A DNA stretch of 64,000 bases, taken from positions 124,001 through 188,000 of the forward strand of contig NZ_AUGT01000012.1 of assembly GCF_000422805.1 (NCBI RefSeq), in the 5' to 3' direction. The notes below the pieces were generated by a model. It was not told where the DNA came from. It ran no database searches and worked only from the letters and a program-made list of their open reading frames with translations. Below are positions 1-9,381 of the stretch, one piece after another. Position 1 is the first letter of the stretch, and each line of letters opens with the position of its first letter. The stretch is from Nocardioides halotolerans DSM 19273. Its GTDB lineage: Bacteria; Actinomycetota; Actinomycetes; Propionibacteriales; Nocardioidaceae. Both the position numbers and the translations under genes were made by a program.

Positions 1-483
1 AGCAACCCCGACCACCCCCTCGTGCGGGTGCCCGTCGACCTCCGCCCGGTCGTGGGCGAGGTGATCTCCCTGGTCGAGTCGACAGCGCGGTCGAAGGGCG
101 TCGCGCTCACCGTGGACCTCGACCCGCCCCCGCTCGTGGTGCCCGGCGACGCGGTCGAGCTCGACCGGCTCATCGGCAACCTGGTCAGCAACGCCGTGAA
201 GTACACCGGGCCGGGCGGCGCGGTCGCGGTCGATGTCCAGCGCGTCGGCGAGGCGGTGGTGCTGGCGGTGGCCGACACCGGCATCGGCATCTCTGAGGAC
301 GACCAGGAGGGCCTGTTCCGCGCGTTCTTCCGCACCAGCAACCCCGAGGCGCTGCGTGAGCCCGGCACCGGCCTGGGACTGGCAGCGGTGTCCACCATCG
401 TGGAGCGGCACCAGGGTCGCGTCGAGGTGAGGTCGCGGCTCGGCGAGGGCAGCACCTTCACCGTGACGCTGCCGTCGTCGTAG
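1..483 (+). CDS. sensor histidine kinase, C-terminal part (partial)
   Basis: Open at the left edge; only the last 160 codons are visible. They form a complete HATPase_c (GHKL) ATP-binding domain. The N box reads LIGNLVSNAVKYT, the G1 box VADTGIGIS, the F box is near FRAFFRTSN, and the G2 box is GTGLGLAAVSTIVERH. This order is that of the HisKA/HATPase class of transmembrane sensor kinases, which autophosphorylate a histidine and pass the phosphate to a response regulator. The dimerisation/histidine domain and the sensor lie outside the window, so signal and partner are unknown. The gene ends in TAG, and the next gene converges on it from the opposite strand. Confidence in the domain is high; the specific role is not determinable. 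Confidence 0.88.
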   Translation, partial: SNPDHPLVRVPVDLRPVVGEVISLVESTARSKGVALTVDLDPPPLVVPGDAVELDRLIGNLVSNAVKYTGPGGAVAVDVQRVGEAVVLAVADTGIGISEDDQEGLFRAFFRTSNPEALREPGTGLGLAAVSTIVERHQGRVEVRSRLGEGSTFTVTLPSS

Positions 484-498
484 CCAAGAGCTGGGGCA

Positions 499-558
499 TG
501 TCTCTCGATCCATGGCGGCACCTGGACGACGCCGGCATCCACCAGCAATGGAGAGACA
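499..558. terminator. possible hairpin between convergent genes
   Basis: TGTCTCTC at 499-506 is the reverse complement of GAGAGACA at 551-558. The pairing continues into CCAT/ATGG with a 3-nt bulge. It lies just after the kinase stop and before the end of the convergent ybaK-like gene, so a bidirectional terminator is plausible. There is no clear T-tract. Confidence 0.35.
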
Positions 559-562
559 CGCC

Positions 563-1030
563 CTACGCGCGCGCCACGTCGGCGACGACCGCCCCCGTCA
601 CCGCGATGAGGTCGGCCGGGGCGAGCTCGACGTCGAGGCCGCGCCGGCCGCCGGAGACGTAGACGGAGTCCCACAGCTCGACGGTCTCGTCGACGACGGT
701 CGGGTGCCGGCGCTTCTGGCCGAACGGCGAGATGCCGCCCGCGACGTACCCCGTCGCCCGCTCGGCGGCGCGCACGTCGGCCATCGCGGCCTTCGAGGCG
801 CCGACGGCCCGGGCCAGTGACTTCAGGTCGAGGCGACCGCTCACCGGCACGACGGCGACCACGAGCGCCCCGTCGGCGCTGGCCATCAGCGTCTTGTAGA
901 CCCGGTCGGGGTCGAGCCCGAGCTCGGTCGCGGCCTCCAGGCCGAACGACTCGCTGCGGGGGTCGTGGGCGTACTCGTGGACGGTGAAGACCACGCCCGC
1001 CGCCCGCAGCGCGACCACCGCTGGCGTCAG
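563..1030 (-). CDS. ybaK: YbaK/EbsC-type aminoacyl-tRNA deacylase
   Basis: About 155 aa, the usual size of the YbaK/ProX editing family, which hydrolyses mischarged Cys-tRNA(Pro) in the cytoplasm. Family landmarks are HEYAHDP near the N terminus, VYKTLMA, the RLDLKSLARAVG segment, the ATGYVAGGISPFGQKRR loop around the active site, and IYVSGG-like VYVSGGRRGLDVEL near the C terminus. The first in-frame GTG is at 1018. However, the conserved family start (Met-Thr-Pro-Ala-Val) matches codons beginning with a CTG at 1030-1028. That CTG overlaps the TGA of the upstream Lon-domain gene as CTGA, so a CTG start with translational coupling is favoured here. If only ATG/GTG/TTG starts are allowed, use 1018. 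Confidence 0.85.
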   Translation of the reverse strand: MTPAVVALRAAGVVFTVHEYAHDPRSESFGLEAATELGLDPDRVYKTLMASADGALVVAVVPVSGRLDLKSLARAVGASKAAMADVRAAERATGYVAGGISPFGQKRRHPTVVDETVELWDSVYVSGGRRGLDVELAPADLIAVTGAVVADVARA

Positions 1031-1692
1031 TTCGGGCTCCAGCGCGTCCGGGCCACGTCGGTGGCGGGGAGCGACGGCAGCACGTTCATCGCCCGCAGCT
1101 CGCTGCGCAGCAGGTCGGTGACCATCCGCAGCCGGTGCTCGGCGTCCTCCGCCTCGAGCAGCGCCTGCCGGTCGTGGAGGGGGAGCGGCGCGCAGGCGGC
1201 CAGCGTCCAGGAGAGGTACGACGGATCCTTCGGCAGGTCGCCGGTGTAGGGATCGGCGCGGATCTCGGCGAGCGCGGCCCGGTAGGCGGTGAAGATGTCC
1301 CTCGCGTGCTGCACCAGGTCGGCCGGCACCGGCCCTCCGGTCTCGGGCCGGTCGACGACCTGGCCGACGGGGAAGGTGCCGGTGGTGTCGAGACGCTCGA
1401 GCTGGATGCGGTCCAGGCCGACCGCGACGATCGAGAAGGTGCCGTCGGGGTGCGGCTCGACCTCGGTGAGCTGCACCCGGCAGCCGATCCGGAACAGCGA
1501 CTGCGAGCCGTGGTCGCCGACCTCGTAGCCCTCACGGATCCCGACCGACCCGAACAGCCGCTGGGTGGGGTCCTCGACCCGCAGCAGGTGGTGCACGAGC
1601 GCGCGGTAGCGGTCCTCGAAGACGGTGAGCGGCACGCTCACGCCGGGGAAGATCACCGCGTTGAGCGGGAACATCGGCAGCGACGTGCTCAC
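1027..1692 (-). CDS. Lon N-terminal (substrate-binding) domain protein
   Basis: 221 aa, consisting of a single LON N-terminal (LAN) domain as in COG2802 proteins. It opens with LPMFPLNAVIFPGVSVPLTVFE, followed by DRYRALV and the FRIGCRVQLTEV strand typical of the fold. The protease AAA+ and Ser-Lys domains of true Lon are absent, so this is not a protease; the family is thought to bind unfolded protein, but its role is not established. The GTG start at 1692 is preceded closely by GGAGAG, and GTGA overlaps the present stop of the response-regulator reading frame. Its own stop overlaps the proposed ybaK start. The two genes are likely cotranscribed. Confidence 0.85.
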   Translation of the reverse strand: MSTSLPMFPLNAVIFPGVSVPLTVFEDRYRALVHHLLRVEDPTQRLFGSVGIREGYEVGDHGSQSLFRIGCRVQLTEVEPHPDGTFSIVAVGLDRIQLERLDTTGTFPVGQVVDRPETGGPVPADLVQHARDIFTAYRAALAEIRADPYTGDLPKDPSYLSWTLAACAPLPLHDRQALLEAEDAEHRLRMVTDLLRSELRAMNVLPSLPATDVARTRWSPN

Positions 1693-2345
1693 CTCTCCGA
1701 GACTAGCCTCGCAGCCACGCGAGCACCGCCAGCACACGACGGTGCTCGTCGGGTCTGATGCAGGTCGAGCTTGGTCAGGATCCGGGCGATGTGGGTCTCG
1801 ACGGTCTTCAGGTCGATGACCAGCCGCTCCGCGATCGCCCGGTTGGAGAGGCCCTGGGCCATGAGCTCCAGCACGTCGCGCTCGCGCTCGGAGAGCCGGC
1901 CAAACTGCTCGGCGAGCTCGATGCGGCCCAGCAGGTGGCTGACCACCTCGGGGTCGAGCACCGTGCCCCCGGCGGCGACGGAGGCGAGTGCGTCGAGCAG
2001 CACCCGCACGTCGGTCACCCGGTCCTTGAGGAGGTAGCCGAAGCCCCGCGCGTGCGTCCGGGCGAGGTCGGTGACGTAACGGCTCTCCAGCGACTGCGAC
2101 AGGAGCAGGACGCCCACGCCCGGCTGTCGGCGGCGGAGCTCGAGCGCTGCCTTCGCGCCCTCGTGGGTATAGGTCGGCGGCATCCGGATGTCGATGATCG
2201 CGACGTCCGGCTCGTGCTCGGCGGCCGTCGTGAGCAGCTCGTCGGCGTCGACCGCCCGGGCGACCACGTCGACCCCGGCCTCGACGAGGAGGCCGGCCAG
2301 CCCGTCGCGGAGGAGCCCGGAGTCGTCGGCGATCACGACCCGCAC
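1689..2345 (-). CDS. NarL/LuxR-family response regulator with a frameshifted C terminus
   Basis: 218 aa as read. The N-terminal receiver domain has the acidic pair in IADDSGLL, the phospho-acceptor Asp in VAIIDIRMPP, and the Lys in GYLLKDRV. The C-terminal LuxR-type helix-turn-helix reads LSERERDVLELMAQGLSN and ends KTVETHIARILTKLDLH. The last 20 or so residues look wrong for the family. About position 1757 a one- or two-base indel separates the read frame from a second frame that encodes PDEHRRVLAVLAWLRG and ends at TAG 1705-1703, the normal family ending. With that frame the gene would end 10 bp before the Lon-domain start. The GTG start overlaps the kinase gene by 13 bp, so the pair forms a two-component system. 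Confidence 0.82.
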   Translation of the reverse strand: MRVVIADDSGLLRDGLAGLLVEAGVDVVARAVDADELLTTAAEHEPDVAIIDIRMPPTYTHEGAKAALELRRRQPGVGVLLLSQSLESRYVTDLARTHARGFGYLLKDRVTDVRVLLDALASVAAGGTVLDPEVVSHLLGRIELAEQFGRLSERERDVLELMAQGLSNRAIAERLVIDLKTVETHIARILTKLDLHQTRRAPSCAGGARVAARLVSER

Positions 2346-4311
2346 GGGAGCACCGCCTCGACCGTCGTGCCGCCGGCGTCGCTGGTGACGGTGAGCCGCC
2401 CGCGGGCGGCCTCGACGCGGTCCCGCAGCCCGCGCAGGCCCGGCCCGTCCGGGTTCGCACCGCCGCGGCCGTCGTCGTGGACCCGCAGGCGCAGGTCGCC
2501 GTTCTGCCGATGGACGTCCACCTCGATCCCGTGCGCGGCGGCGTGCTTCTGCGCGTTGACCACGGCCTCACCGATCACCGACCACGCGGTGAACTCCGTG
2601 CCCGCGTCGAGCCGCCCGTTGTCGACCCGCACCCGGATCGGCACGGGGGAGTGGCGGACGATGTCGTCGAGGGCCGCGCCGAGACCACCGTCGGCGAGTG
2701 CCGCCGGGTGCAGGCCGTTGGCGAGGTCGCGCAGCTCGCGGACCGCGGCCCGGGCGGCGGCGGCGCCCTCCGCCAGCGCCTCGCGCATCCGCTCCGGGTC
2801 GCCGTTCAGCTGCGCGGACTGCAGCTGGAAGGCGAGGGCGAGCAGCGACTGCTGGGCGCCGTCGTGCAGGTCGCGCTCGATGCGGGTGCGCTCGGTCCGT
2901 TGCGCGGTCGCCAGCCGCCGCCGCGACGCCGCGATCTCGGCGACCTGACGCGCGAGCTCGGCACGCAACCGCGTGTTGTCCAGCTCGGAGGCCGCCAGGG
3001 CGGCGGCGCGACGCACCGCCGCGGCGTCCGTGCGGTCGGCGTCGAAGGCGATGCGGGCGACCACCCTGCCGTCCCTCTCGATGCCGACGTGCCCACCCGT
3101 CCCTGTCGCCGACCCGTCGGATCGCAGCCAGCTGCCGTCCGGCCCGGGGTAGGCGACGCTCAACGCCGGGTCGCGCAGCGCCTCGCGCAGGACCTCCTCG
3201 ACGTCGATCCCGGCGCCCTCGGTGGCGAGCGCCTCGGTGATCACGCGGCGGGCGTCGTAGGCGCGGCGGTTGAACCGCCGGTCGACCTGGGCCTGCAGCG
3301 CCCGGTGCAGGGGGAAGGCGAGGCCGGCCGCGACGACCGCCCCGAGCGTGGCGGACAGCGCGGGAGAGACCGGCTCGCTCGGCACCGCCCGGGCCCCCAG
3401 CCAGACCACGACGGTGTAGGTCCCGACCAGGGCGGCGGAGAGCAGCACCCACGTGACGGTCGCGGCGACGAGCCGCTCGACGTCGTAGAGCCGGTAGCGG
3501 AGCACCGAGAGGCCGGCCGCGATCGGGACCAGCGTGATGAAGCCACCGGTGGCGACGACCGTCACGATCCCTGCGCCGTCCTGGGCCGCGACGAAGGCCA
3601 CGACGACGTAGAGCGGTAGCGGTGCGACCGCGACCACGAGCCACAGCAGCTGCCGGCGCTCGTCGCCGACCGCCCGGTGGAACCGCAGCAGGAGCGAGAC
3701 GCCACTGGCGACGAGGCCCACCCCGATGGCGTAGACGCAGACGGTGCAGAGCCTGTCCGCCCAGGGCTGGATGGCGTCCAGCTGCATCGGGTTGCGGAGG
3801 TCGCGGTTGGGCGGGTCGGCTGCTTGGCGGACGGGATGGCGAGGAGGTAGGCGGCCAGGCCTGCCGTCGACTGGGCCCAGGCGACCGCGCGCCAGCGCCG
3901 TGACAGCGGCCGACCTGTGGGGGTGAGCAGGAGGATCAGCGCGACGAGCGTGAACCAGATGATCCACGAGGCGTCGGTGAGCACGATGATCGCCCGGGTC
4001 CCCGGCAGGTCGCCGTACGACCCCGGGCCGTGCTGCGCGTAGGCGTCGGTGGGCGCCTCCAGGAGCAGCACGAGGCCGAGGGCGAGGAAGAGCCAGCCCA
4101 CCGGGTTGTCCCGCCGGGCGAGGGCGACCACCGCGCCGACCAGGAGGTTCACCGTGAGCGCGACGACCACGACGGCCGCGAACCCCACGTCGGTGACCGA
4201 GTGCGGTGCGTGCCCGCCGGCACTGGCGGCGAACCAGAGCTCCACCACGACCGCGGCCGCGACGAGCACGCCGGCGCCCCCGACCAGGAGGAGGCTCGTC
4301 CGCCGCGACAT
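2333..4311 (-). pseudogene. NarL-type sensor histidine kinase, interrupted by a frameshift
   Basis: One kinase gene split over two frames. The first part starts at ATG 4311 (SRRTSLLLVGG) and encodes hydrophobic membrane segments up to LAAYLLAIPSAKQ. The second part resumes at DPPNRDLRNPMQLDA with further membrane helices, the HisKA_3 phospho-acceptor box RIERDLHDGAQQ, and an HATPase domain (GEAVVNAQKHAAAH, then VHDDGRGG and GLRGLRDRVEAARG). The frame changes at about 3819 in a C-rich stretch. Adding one base would restore a 659-aa protein of normal size. It partners with the overlapping response regulator. Whether this is a true mutation or a sequence error cannot be told from the sequence; if real, the kinase would lose its catalytic half. 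Confidence 0.82.
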
Positions 4312-4449
4312 GTGCCCATGCTGGCAGCGATCTCGGGGTGGCGCGTCAGGGTCAGCCCCGACCGGCGGACCCGGGACCGCTCCGACGCGTCCGGGCGTCG
4401 CCGGCCCGGAGGCTGGTCCCACCAGCAGCCCACCCGATCGGAGAAGCCG

Positions 4450-5127
4450 ATGACCGTCTCACCCACCGTCCAGGAGCCCATCGACCAGCGCACCGCCACG
4501 GCGGCGTGGGTCGCCGCGGGCGCCGCGGTCCTCTTCGGGATCGCGATGTTCCTGACCGTCGCCAGCGTGAACGTCCCCCACGACGCCAGCGACACCGAGC
4601 TCCTCGACTGGTGGCAGCAGTCGGGCAACCGCAGGTCCGGCATGTTCTCCGGGCTCCTCGCGATGAGTGCGGCCGCTCTCTTCGCCGTGGTCGCCAACCA
4701 CGTCCACCGGCTCGCCGCGACCCGGACCTCGCCGTCGTGGCGCGCCTTCGCGCGCTCGATGGGGGCAGCGTTCACCGCCGCGATGGTCGTCACCGCCGCC
4801 ACCCGGTCGGCGGTCGGACACCTCGTGGACGTCATGGGGGAGCCCCTGCCCTCGGTCGACGTGCTGCGCTTCGCGACCGCGCTCAACTACCAGGTGCTCG
4901 GGCTGTCCGCGATGGGCGCGCTGGGCCTCGCCGTGCTGACGACGTCGGTCCTGGCCCTCCGGACGAGCGCCTTCGCCCGGTGGGCCGGCTGGGTCGGCGT
5001 CGGGTGCGGCACGCTGATGACCGGCGCCGTCGCGGCCGGCTACGGCGGCTTCACCGTCCCGCTGGCGATCCTCTGGTCGTTCTGCCTCGCGGCGGCGACC
5101 CGGCCGCGGCGGCGCGTCGCCCGGTGA
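4450..5127 (+). CDS. multi-pass membrane protein of unknown function
   Basis: 225 aa, with hydrophobic segments near residues 17-40, 65-85, 105-120, 145-170 and 175-210, so probably four to five membrane helices. ATG 4450 is preceded by GGAGAAG at good spacing. It is divergent from the sensor kinase with 138 bp between the starts. No family motif is recognised. The position between the kinase and hisD suggests it may be a target or partner of the two-component system, but that is inference only. A short basic tail ends the protein. Confidence 0.75.
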   Translation: MTVSPTVQEPIDQRTATAAWVAAGAAVLFGIAMFLTVASVNVPHDASDTELLDWWQQSGNRRSGMFSGLLAMSAAALFAVVANHVHRLAATRTSPSWRAFARSMGAAFTAAMVVTAATRSAVGHLVDVMGEPLPSVDVLRFATALNYQVLGLSAMGALGLAVLTTSVLALRTSAFARWAGWVGVGCGTLMTGAVAAGYGGFTVPLAILWSFCLAAATRPRRRVAR

Positions 5128-5199
5128 ACGACGCGGCAGTGCCGGCCCGGCGCGCGTCCACGTGCGGTGACGCGAGCCCGAGGGTGTGCCCCGGCTTCG

Positions 5200-5205
5200 T
5201 AGACT
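5200..5205 (+). promoter_or_regulatory. -10 box for leaderless hisD transcript
   Basis: TAGACT followed by 7 nt and then ATG 5213. This TANNNT spacing puts the transcription start at or next to the A of the ATG, which supports the upstream hisD start and a leaderless mRNA. No convincing -35 box is seen. Confidence 0.6.
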
Positions 5206-5212
5206 CGACCGC

Positions 5213-6580
5213 ATGATCCACCCCACGGAACCGCGAGACGAGGGCGCCGCGCTCGCCGACGCGCTTCCGCAGGGATCCCCGAACGGCATGCGCCGGATCG
5301 ACCTGCGCGGTGAGCGACCCGGGGACTACCGCGACGTGGTGCCGCGCGCCGACTTCGACGTCGAGGCCGCGGTCCCGGCGGTGCACGCGATCTGCGAGGC
5401 GGTCCGCACCCGTGGGCTCGAGGCGATCCTGGAGATGTCGGCGCAGTACGACGGCGTCGTCCAGGCCGACATCCGGGTGGCGCCGGAGCCGCTGCACGAG
5501 GCGCTGGCGAACCTCGACCCCGACATCAGGGCCGGGCTGGAGGAGTCGATCCGCCGGCTGCGGGCCACCTGCGAGGCCGAGCTCGAGCGCGACGCGACCA
5601 CCGAGCTCGGCGCCGGCGCCACGGTCACCCACCGCAAGGTGCCGGTGGACCGGGTCGGGCTGTACGTCCCGGGCGGCCTCGCGCCGCTCGTCTCGAGCGT
5701 GCTGATGAACGTCGTGCCGGCCCAGGTCGCCGGCGTCCGCTCCATCGCGCTGTCCTCGACGCCGCAGAAGGACCACGGGGGCCTCCCGCACCCGACGATC
5801 CTCGCCGCGTGCGCGCTGCTCGGGGTCGACGAGGTCTACGCCGTCGGGGGAGCGCAGGCGATCGCGATGTTCGCCTACGGCGTCGGCCCGTGCGCGCGGG
5901 TCGACCTGGTCACCGGCCCGGGCTCGATCTGGACGGTGACCGCCAAGCGGCTGCTCAAGGGCCGGGTCGGCATCGACTCGGAGGCCGGGCCGACCGAGAT
6001 CCTCGTCCTCGCCGACGAGACCGCCGACCCGGCGTACGTCGCCGCCGACCTGCTCAGCCAGGCCGAGCACGACCCGCTGGCCGCGGCGGTGCTGGTCACC
6101 GACTCGGAGGCGCTGGCCGACCGGGTCGCCGTCGAGCTCGAGGCGCAGGTGCTCGCCACCAAGCACACCGAGCGGATCCGGACGTCGCTGTCCGGACCGC
6201 AGTCGGGCGTGGTGCTCGTCGACGACCTCGACCAGGGCGTCGACGTCGCCAACGCCTATGCCGCCGAGCACCTCGAGCTCCACACCGCCGACGCGACCTC
6301 GGTGGCGGCGCGGATCCGCAACGCCGGCGCGATCTTCGTCGGTCCGCACGCCCCGGTCTCGCTGGGCGACTACTGCGCGGGCTCCAACCACGTGCTGCCC
6401 ACCGGCGGCTGCGCCTGCCACTCGTCGGGGCTGTCGGTGCGCGCGTTCACCAAGTCGGTGCACGTCGTGGACTACTCGCGCGAGGCGCTGGCCGAGGTCG
6501 CCGACCACGTCGTGACCCTGGCCGAGGCCGAGGACCTGCCCGGTCACGGCAACGCCGTGCGCGTCCGCTTCGGGGGCTGA
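5213..6580 (+). CDS. hisD: histidinol dehydrogenase
   Basis: 455 aa. HisD oxidises L-histidinol to L-histidine in two NAD-dependent steps. Family features visible are [29 protein letters not shown], the nucleotide/zinc region [10 protein letters not shown], the Zn/catalytic region [24 protein letters not shown], and the C-terminal [11 protein letters not shown]. The start is either ATG 5213 or the internal ATG 5288 (MRRIDLRG), which matches the start of many homologues. A -10 box placed for a leaderless mRNA favours 5213, giving a 25-residue N-terminal extension. It is the first gene of the histidine operon, with hisC only 3 bp downstream. Confidence 0.96.
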   Translation: MIHPTEPRDEGAALADALPQGSPNGMRRIDLRGERPGDYRDVVPRADFDVEAAVPAVHAICEAVRTRGLEAILEMSAQYDGVVQADIRVAPEPLHEALANLDPDIRAGLEESIRRLRATCEAELERDATTELGAGATVTHRKVPVDRVGLYVPGGLAPLVSSVLMNVVPAQVAGVRSIALSSTPQKDHGGLPHPTILAACALLGVDEVYAVGGAQAIAMFAYGVGPCARVDLVTGPGSIWTVTAKRLLKGRVGIDSEAGPTEILVLADETADPAYVAADLLSQAEHDPLAAAVLVTDSEALADRVAVELEAQVLATKHTERIRTSLSGPQSGVVLVDDLDQGVDVANAYAAEHLELHTADATSVAARIRNAGAIFVGPHAPVSLGDYCAGSNHVLPTGGCACHSSGLSVRAFTKSVHVVDYSREALAEVADHVVTLAEAEDLPGHGNAVRVRFGG

Positions 6581-6583
6581 GCG

Positions 6584-7687
6584 ATGTCGGACTTCCCGCC
6601 CCTCCGCGACGAGCTGAAGGGGCTCGAGCCGTACGGCGCGCCGCAGCTCTCCCTCGACGAGGCGCCCGTCCAGCTCAACGTCAACGAGAACCCCTACGGC
6701 CCCTCGCCCGAGTGCGTCGCCGACATCGCCGCGTCGGTCGCGGCGGCCGCCGGCACGCTCAACCGCTACCCGGACCGCGAGTTCGGCGAGCTGCGCGCGG
6801 CCCTGGCGGCCTACCTCGGCAAGGACACGCCGCACGGGATCGTCCCCGACCAGGTGTGGGCGGCCAACGGCTCCAACGAGGTGATGCTGCAGCTGCTCCA
6901 GGCGTACGCCGGCCCTGGGCGCACCGCGCTCAGCTTCGCGCCGACGTACTCGATGTATCCGGAGTACGCCCGCGACACCAACACCGAGTGGGTGGTCGGC
7001 CACCGCGAGGAGGACTTCTCGCTCGACCTCGACCACGCCGGCACCCTCATCGAGCGGCACCGGCCGGCCGTGGTGCTGCTCCCGAGCCCCAACAACCCGA
7101 CCGGCACGGCGCTCCCGCACGACGCGATCGCCGCGCTCTGCGAGGTCATGGGCGACGGGCTGCTGGTGGTCGACGAGGCGTACGGCGAGTTCCGGCGCGC
7201 CGGCGTGCCGAGCGCGGTCGAGCTGCTGCCCGCGCACCGCAACCTGGTGGTCACCCGCACGATGAGCAAGGCGTTCGCGCTGGCCGGCGCCCGCCTCGGC
7301 TACCTCGCCGCCGACCCCGCGCTGGTCGACGGGATCCGCGTCGTCCGGCTGCCCTACCACCTCTCGGCGGTGACCCAGGCGGTCGCGCTGGCCGCGCTGC
7401 GGCACGAGAAGGAGCTCCTCGGCCGGGTCGACGACCTGCGGGCCGAGCGCGACGCGACGGTCGGGTGGCTGCGCGAGCAGGGCCACCGGGTGGCGGACAG
7501 CGACGCCAATTTCGTGTTGTTCGGCGTCTTCCGCGATCGTCGTGCCGTCTGGCAGGCGCTGCTCGACCGGGGTGTGCTCGTCCGTGAGGTCGGGCCCGAC
7601 GGGTGGCTCCGGGTGTCGATCGGCACCCCCGAGGAGATGAAGTCGTTCAGAATGGCCCTGACGCAGGCCACGGAGGAGAAGTCATGA
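6584..7687 (+). CDS. hisC: histidinol-phosphate aminotransferase
   Basis: 367 aa, a class I/II PLP-dependent aminotransferase that converts imidazole-acetol phosphate plus glutamate to histidinol phosphate. Landmarks are [12 protein letters not shown] near residue 30, [12 protein letters not shown], the cofactor Asp/Tyr stretch VVDEAYGEF, and the Schiff-base lysine in [18 protein letters not shown]. It starts 3 bp after hisD and overlaps hisB by ATGA, so it sits within one transcription unit. Size and motif order are normal. Confidence 0.96.
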   Translation: MSDFPPLRDELKGLEPYGAPQLSLDEAPVQLNVNENPYGPSPECVADIAASVAAAAGTLNRYPDREFGELRAALAAYLGKDTPHGIVPDQVWAANGSNEVMLQLLQAYAGPGRTALSFAPTYSMYPEYARDTNTEWVVGHREEDFSLDLDHAGTLIERHRPAVVLLPSPNNPTGTALPHDAIAALCEVMGDGLLVVDEAYGEFRRAGVPSAVELLPAHRNLVVTRTMSKAFALAGARLGYLAADPALVDGIRVVRLPYHLSAVTQAVALAALRHEKELLGRVDDLRAERDATVGWLREQGHRVADSDANFVLFGVFRDRRAVWQALLDRGVLVREVGPDGWLRVSIGTPEEMKSFRMALTQATEEKS

Positions 7688-8298
7688 GTCGCACCGCGCG
7701 CATCGAGCGGCAGACCAGCGAGTCCAAGGTGCTGGTCGAGGTCGACCTCGACGGCTCCGGCCGTCACGACGTCTCCACCGGCGTCGGCTTCTACGACCAC
7801 ATGCTCATCTCGTTCGCCCGCCACTCGCTGGTCGACCTCGTCGTCCAGACCGAGGGCGACACGCACATCGACGCCCACCACACCGTCGAGGACACCGCGA
7901 TCGTGCTCGGCCAGGCCCTGCGCGAGGCGCTGGGCGACAAGGCCGGCATCCGCCGGTTCGGCGACGCCACCGTGCCGCTCGACGAGGCGCTCGTGCAGGC
8001 CGTCGTCGACGTCTCCGGGCGCCCCTACTGCGTGCACACCGGCGAGCCCGAGGGCATGCAGTACGTCGTCCTCGGCACCGGCAACCTTCCTGGCTACCTC
8101 GGCTCGCTCACCCGGCACGTCTTCGAGACGCTGGCCTTCCACGCGCAGATCGCGCTGCACGTGCGGGTGCTTGCCGGCCGCGAGCCGCACCACATCGTGG
8201 AGACCCAGTTCAAGGCCTTCGCCCGGGCGTTCCGCGACGCGGTCGCGCTCGACCCGCGTGAGACCGGCGTCCCGTCGACGAAGGGCACGCTTGTCTAG
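7684..8298 (+). CDS. hisB: imidazoleglycerol-phosphate dehydratase
   Basis: 204 aa, the monofunctional HisB form usual in actinobacteria, without the histidinol-phosphatase domain of enterobacteria. The manganese-binding repeats DAHHTVEDT and [16 protein letters not shown] are intact, as is GVGFYDHML near the N terminus. It dehydrates imidazoleglycerol phosphate to imidazole-acetol phosphate. The ATG overlaps the hisC stop by 4 bp, and its own TAG lies inside the start region of hisH. Confidence 0.96.
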   Translation: MSRTARIERQTSESKVLVEVDLDGSGRHDVSTGVGFYDHMLISFARHSLVDLVVQTEGDTHIDAHHTVEDTAIVLGQALREALGDKAGIRRFGDATVPLDEALVQAVVDVSGRPYCVHTGEPEGMQYVVLGTGNLPGYLGSLTRHVFETLAFHAQIALHVRVLAGREPHHIVETQFKAFARAFRDAVALDPRETGVPSTKGTLV

Positions 8299-8938
8299 GA
8301 AGGTCGTCGTCCTCGACTACGGCTCGGGCAACCTGCGCTCCGCCGTACGCGCGGTGGAGCGGGCCGGAGCCGAGGTCACCCTCACCGGTGACCGGCACGC
8401 CGCCGAGGAGGCCGACGGGCTCGTGGTGCCGGGCGTCGGCGCGTACGCCGCGTGCATGGCCGGGCTGCGCGCGGTCGACGGCCCGCGGGCGATCGGGCGG
8501 CGGCTGTCGGGCGGCCGGCCGGTGCTCGGGATCTGCGTGGGCATGCAGGTGCTGTTCGAGCGCGGCATCGAGCACGGCGTCGAGACCGAGGGCTGCGACG
8601 AGTGGCCGGGCGTCGTCGAGCGGCTGCAGGCGCCGGTGGTGCCGCACATGGGCTGGAACACCGTCGAGGTCGCGGAGGGGTCGCGCATGTTCGCGGGCGT
8701 CGAGGGGGAGCGCTTCTACTTCGTGCACTCCTACGGCGTCCGCACCTGGACGCTCGAGACCCACGGCCGCACCACCGCCCCGCTGGTCACCTGGACCGAG
8801 ACCGGCCCGACCCCGGGCGCGGGCGACCGCTTCGTCGCGGCCGTCGAGAACGGCCCCCTCTGGGCCACCCAGTTCCACCCCGAGAAGTCCGGTGACGCCG
8901 GAGCCCAGCTGCTCCGCAACTGGGTGGAGACCCTGTGA
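8291..8938 (+). CDS. hisH: imidazole glycerol phosphate synthase, glutaminase subunit
   Basis: 215 aa, a class I glutamine amidotransferase that feeds ammonia to HisF. The catalytic Cys is in [13 protein letters not shown] and the His/Glu pair in QFHPEKSG; the oxyanion-side [12 protein letters not shown] is also present. The only sensible start is TTG 8291 ([14 protein letters not shown]), which overlaps the hisB stop by 8 bp; no ATG or GTG occurs before the conserved first strand. The TTG start plus overlap implies translation coupled to hisB. Its partner HisF lies two genes downstream. Confidence 0.95.
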   Translation: MSRKVVVLDYGSGNLRSAVRAVERAGAEVTLTGDRHAAEEADGLVVPGVGAYAACMAGLRAVDGPRAIGRRLSGGRPVLGICVGMQVLFERGIEHGVETEGCDEWPGVVERLQAPVVPHMGWNTVEVAEGSRMFAGVEGERFYFVHSYGVRTWTLETHGRTTAPLVTWTETGPTPGAGDRFVAAVENGPLWATQFHPEKSGDAGAQLLRNWVETL

Positions 8939-8957
8939 GCGCGTGCTCGACGGTCGG

Positions 8958-9021
8958 GATAGTCCCTGACGTCCGTGTACGTCGGGCCGGCGTGTCATCG
9001 ACACGAACGTCAGGGACTATC
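8958..9021. repeat. long inverted repeat (21-bp arms, one mismatch)
   Basis: The arm at 8958-8978 begins GATAGTCCCTGACGT and is matched by its reverse complement at 9001-9021. The only mismatch is at the sixteenth base, and the loop is 22 nt. Inside the loop and right arm sits a smaller palindrome, GTGTC-ATC-GACAC (8992-9004). It begins 20 bp after the hisH stop, inside the his operon. There is no T-tract, so it may be an mRNA-processing or stability element, a dispersed palindromic repeat, or a protein-binding site. Confidence 0.7.
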
Positions 9022-9050
9022 TCTGCGTGCCTCTGGACAGCGGTTCCCCG

Positions 9051-9380
9051 ATGAGCAAGGAGCGGCAGCAGCGGCGGGCGGCCAGGGAGGCGGAGGTGGC
9101 AGCGGCCCAGGCCGCACGGGTGGCCGCGGCGCAGAGACAGGCGCGGCGCGACGCGCGGCGGGAGCGGCTGACGGGCTGGGTCCCGAGGCCGCCAGCACGG
9201 CGCACCGGCCTGCTGGCGGAGAAGCGCCGGCGTCAGGCGGGCGGGACCTTCGCGGTGCTCGTGGCGTTCAACCTGCTGGTCTACGCCTTCACCCAGGACT
9301 TCTACATCACCGGCTTCACCCTGGTCGCCAGCCTGCTCGGGGCGCCGATCATCCACATGATGCTGTTCCGGAGGAGCTGA
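9051..9380 (+). CDS. small membrane protein within the his operon
   Basis: 109 aa from ATG 9051; a GTG at 9027 would add 8 residues. The first 60 residues are very rich in Arg, Ala, Glu and Gln and are probably helical or coiled coil. Two membrane segments follow, around [14 protein letters not shown] and [17 protein letters not shown], and the protein ends FRRS. No catalytic motif is visible. Actinobacterial his operons often carry such a gene between hisH and priA, but its function is not known. It ends 1 bp before the priA start. Confidence 0.72.
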   Translation: MSKERQQRRAAREAEVAAAQAARVAAAQRQARRDARRERLTGWVPRPPARRTGLLAEKRRRQAGGTFAVLVAFNLLVYAFTQDFYITGFTLVASLLGAPIIHMMLFRRS

Positions 9381-9381
9381 C

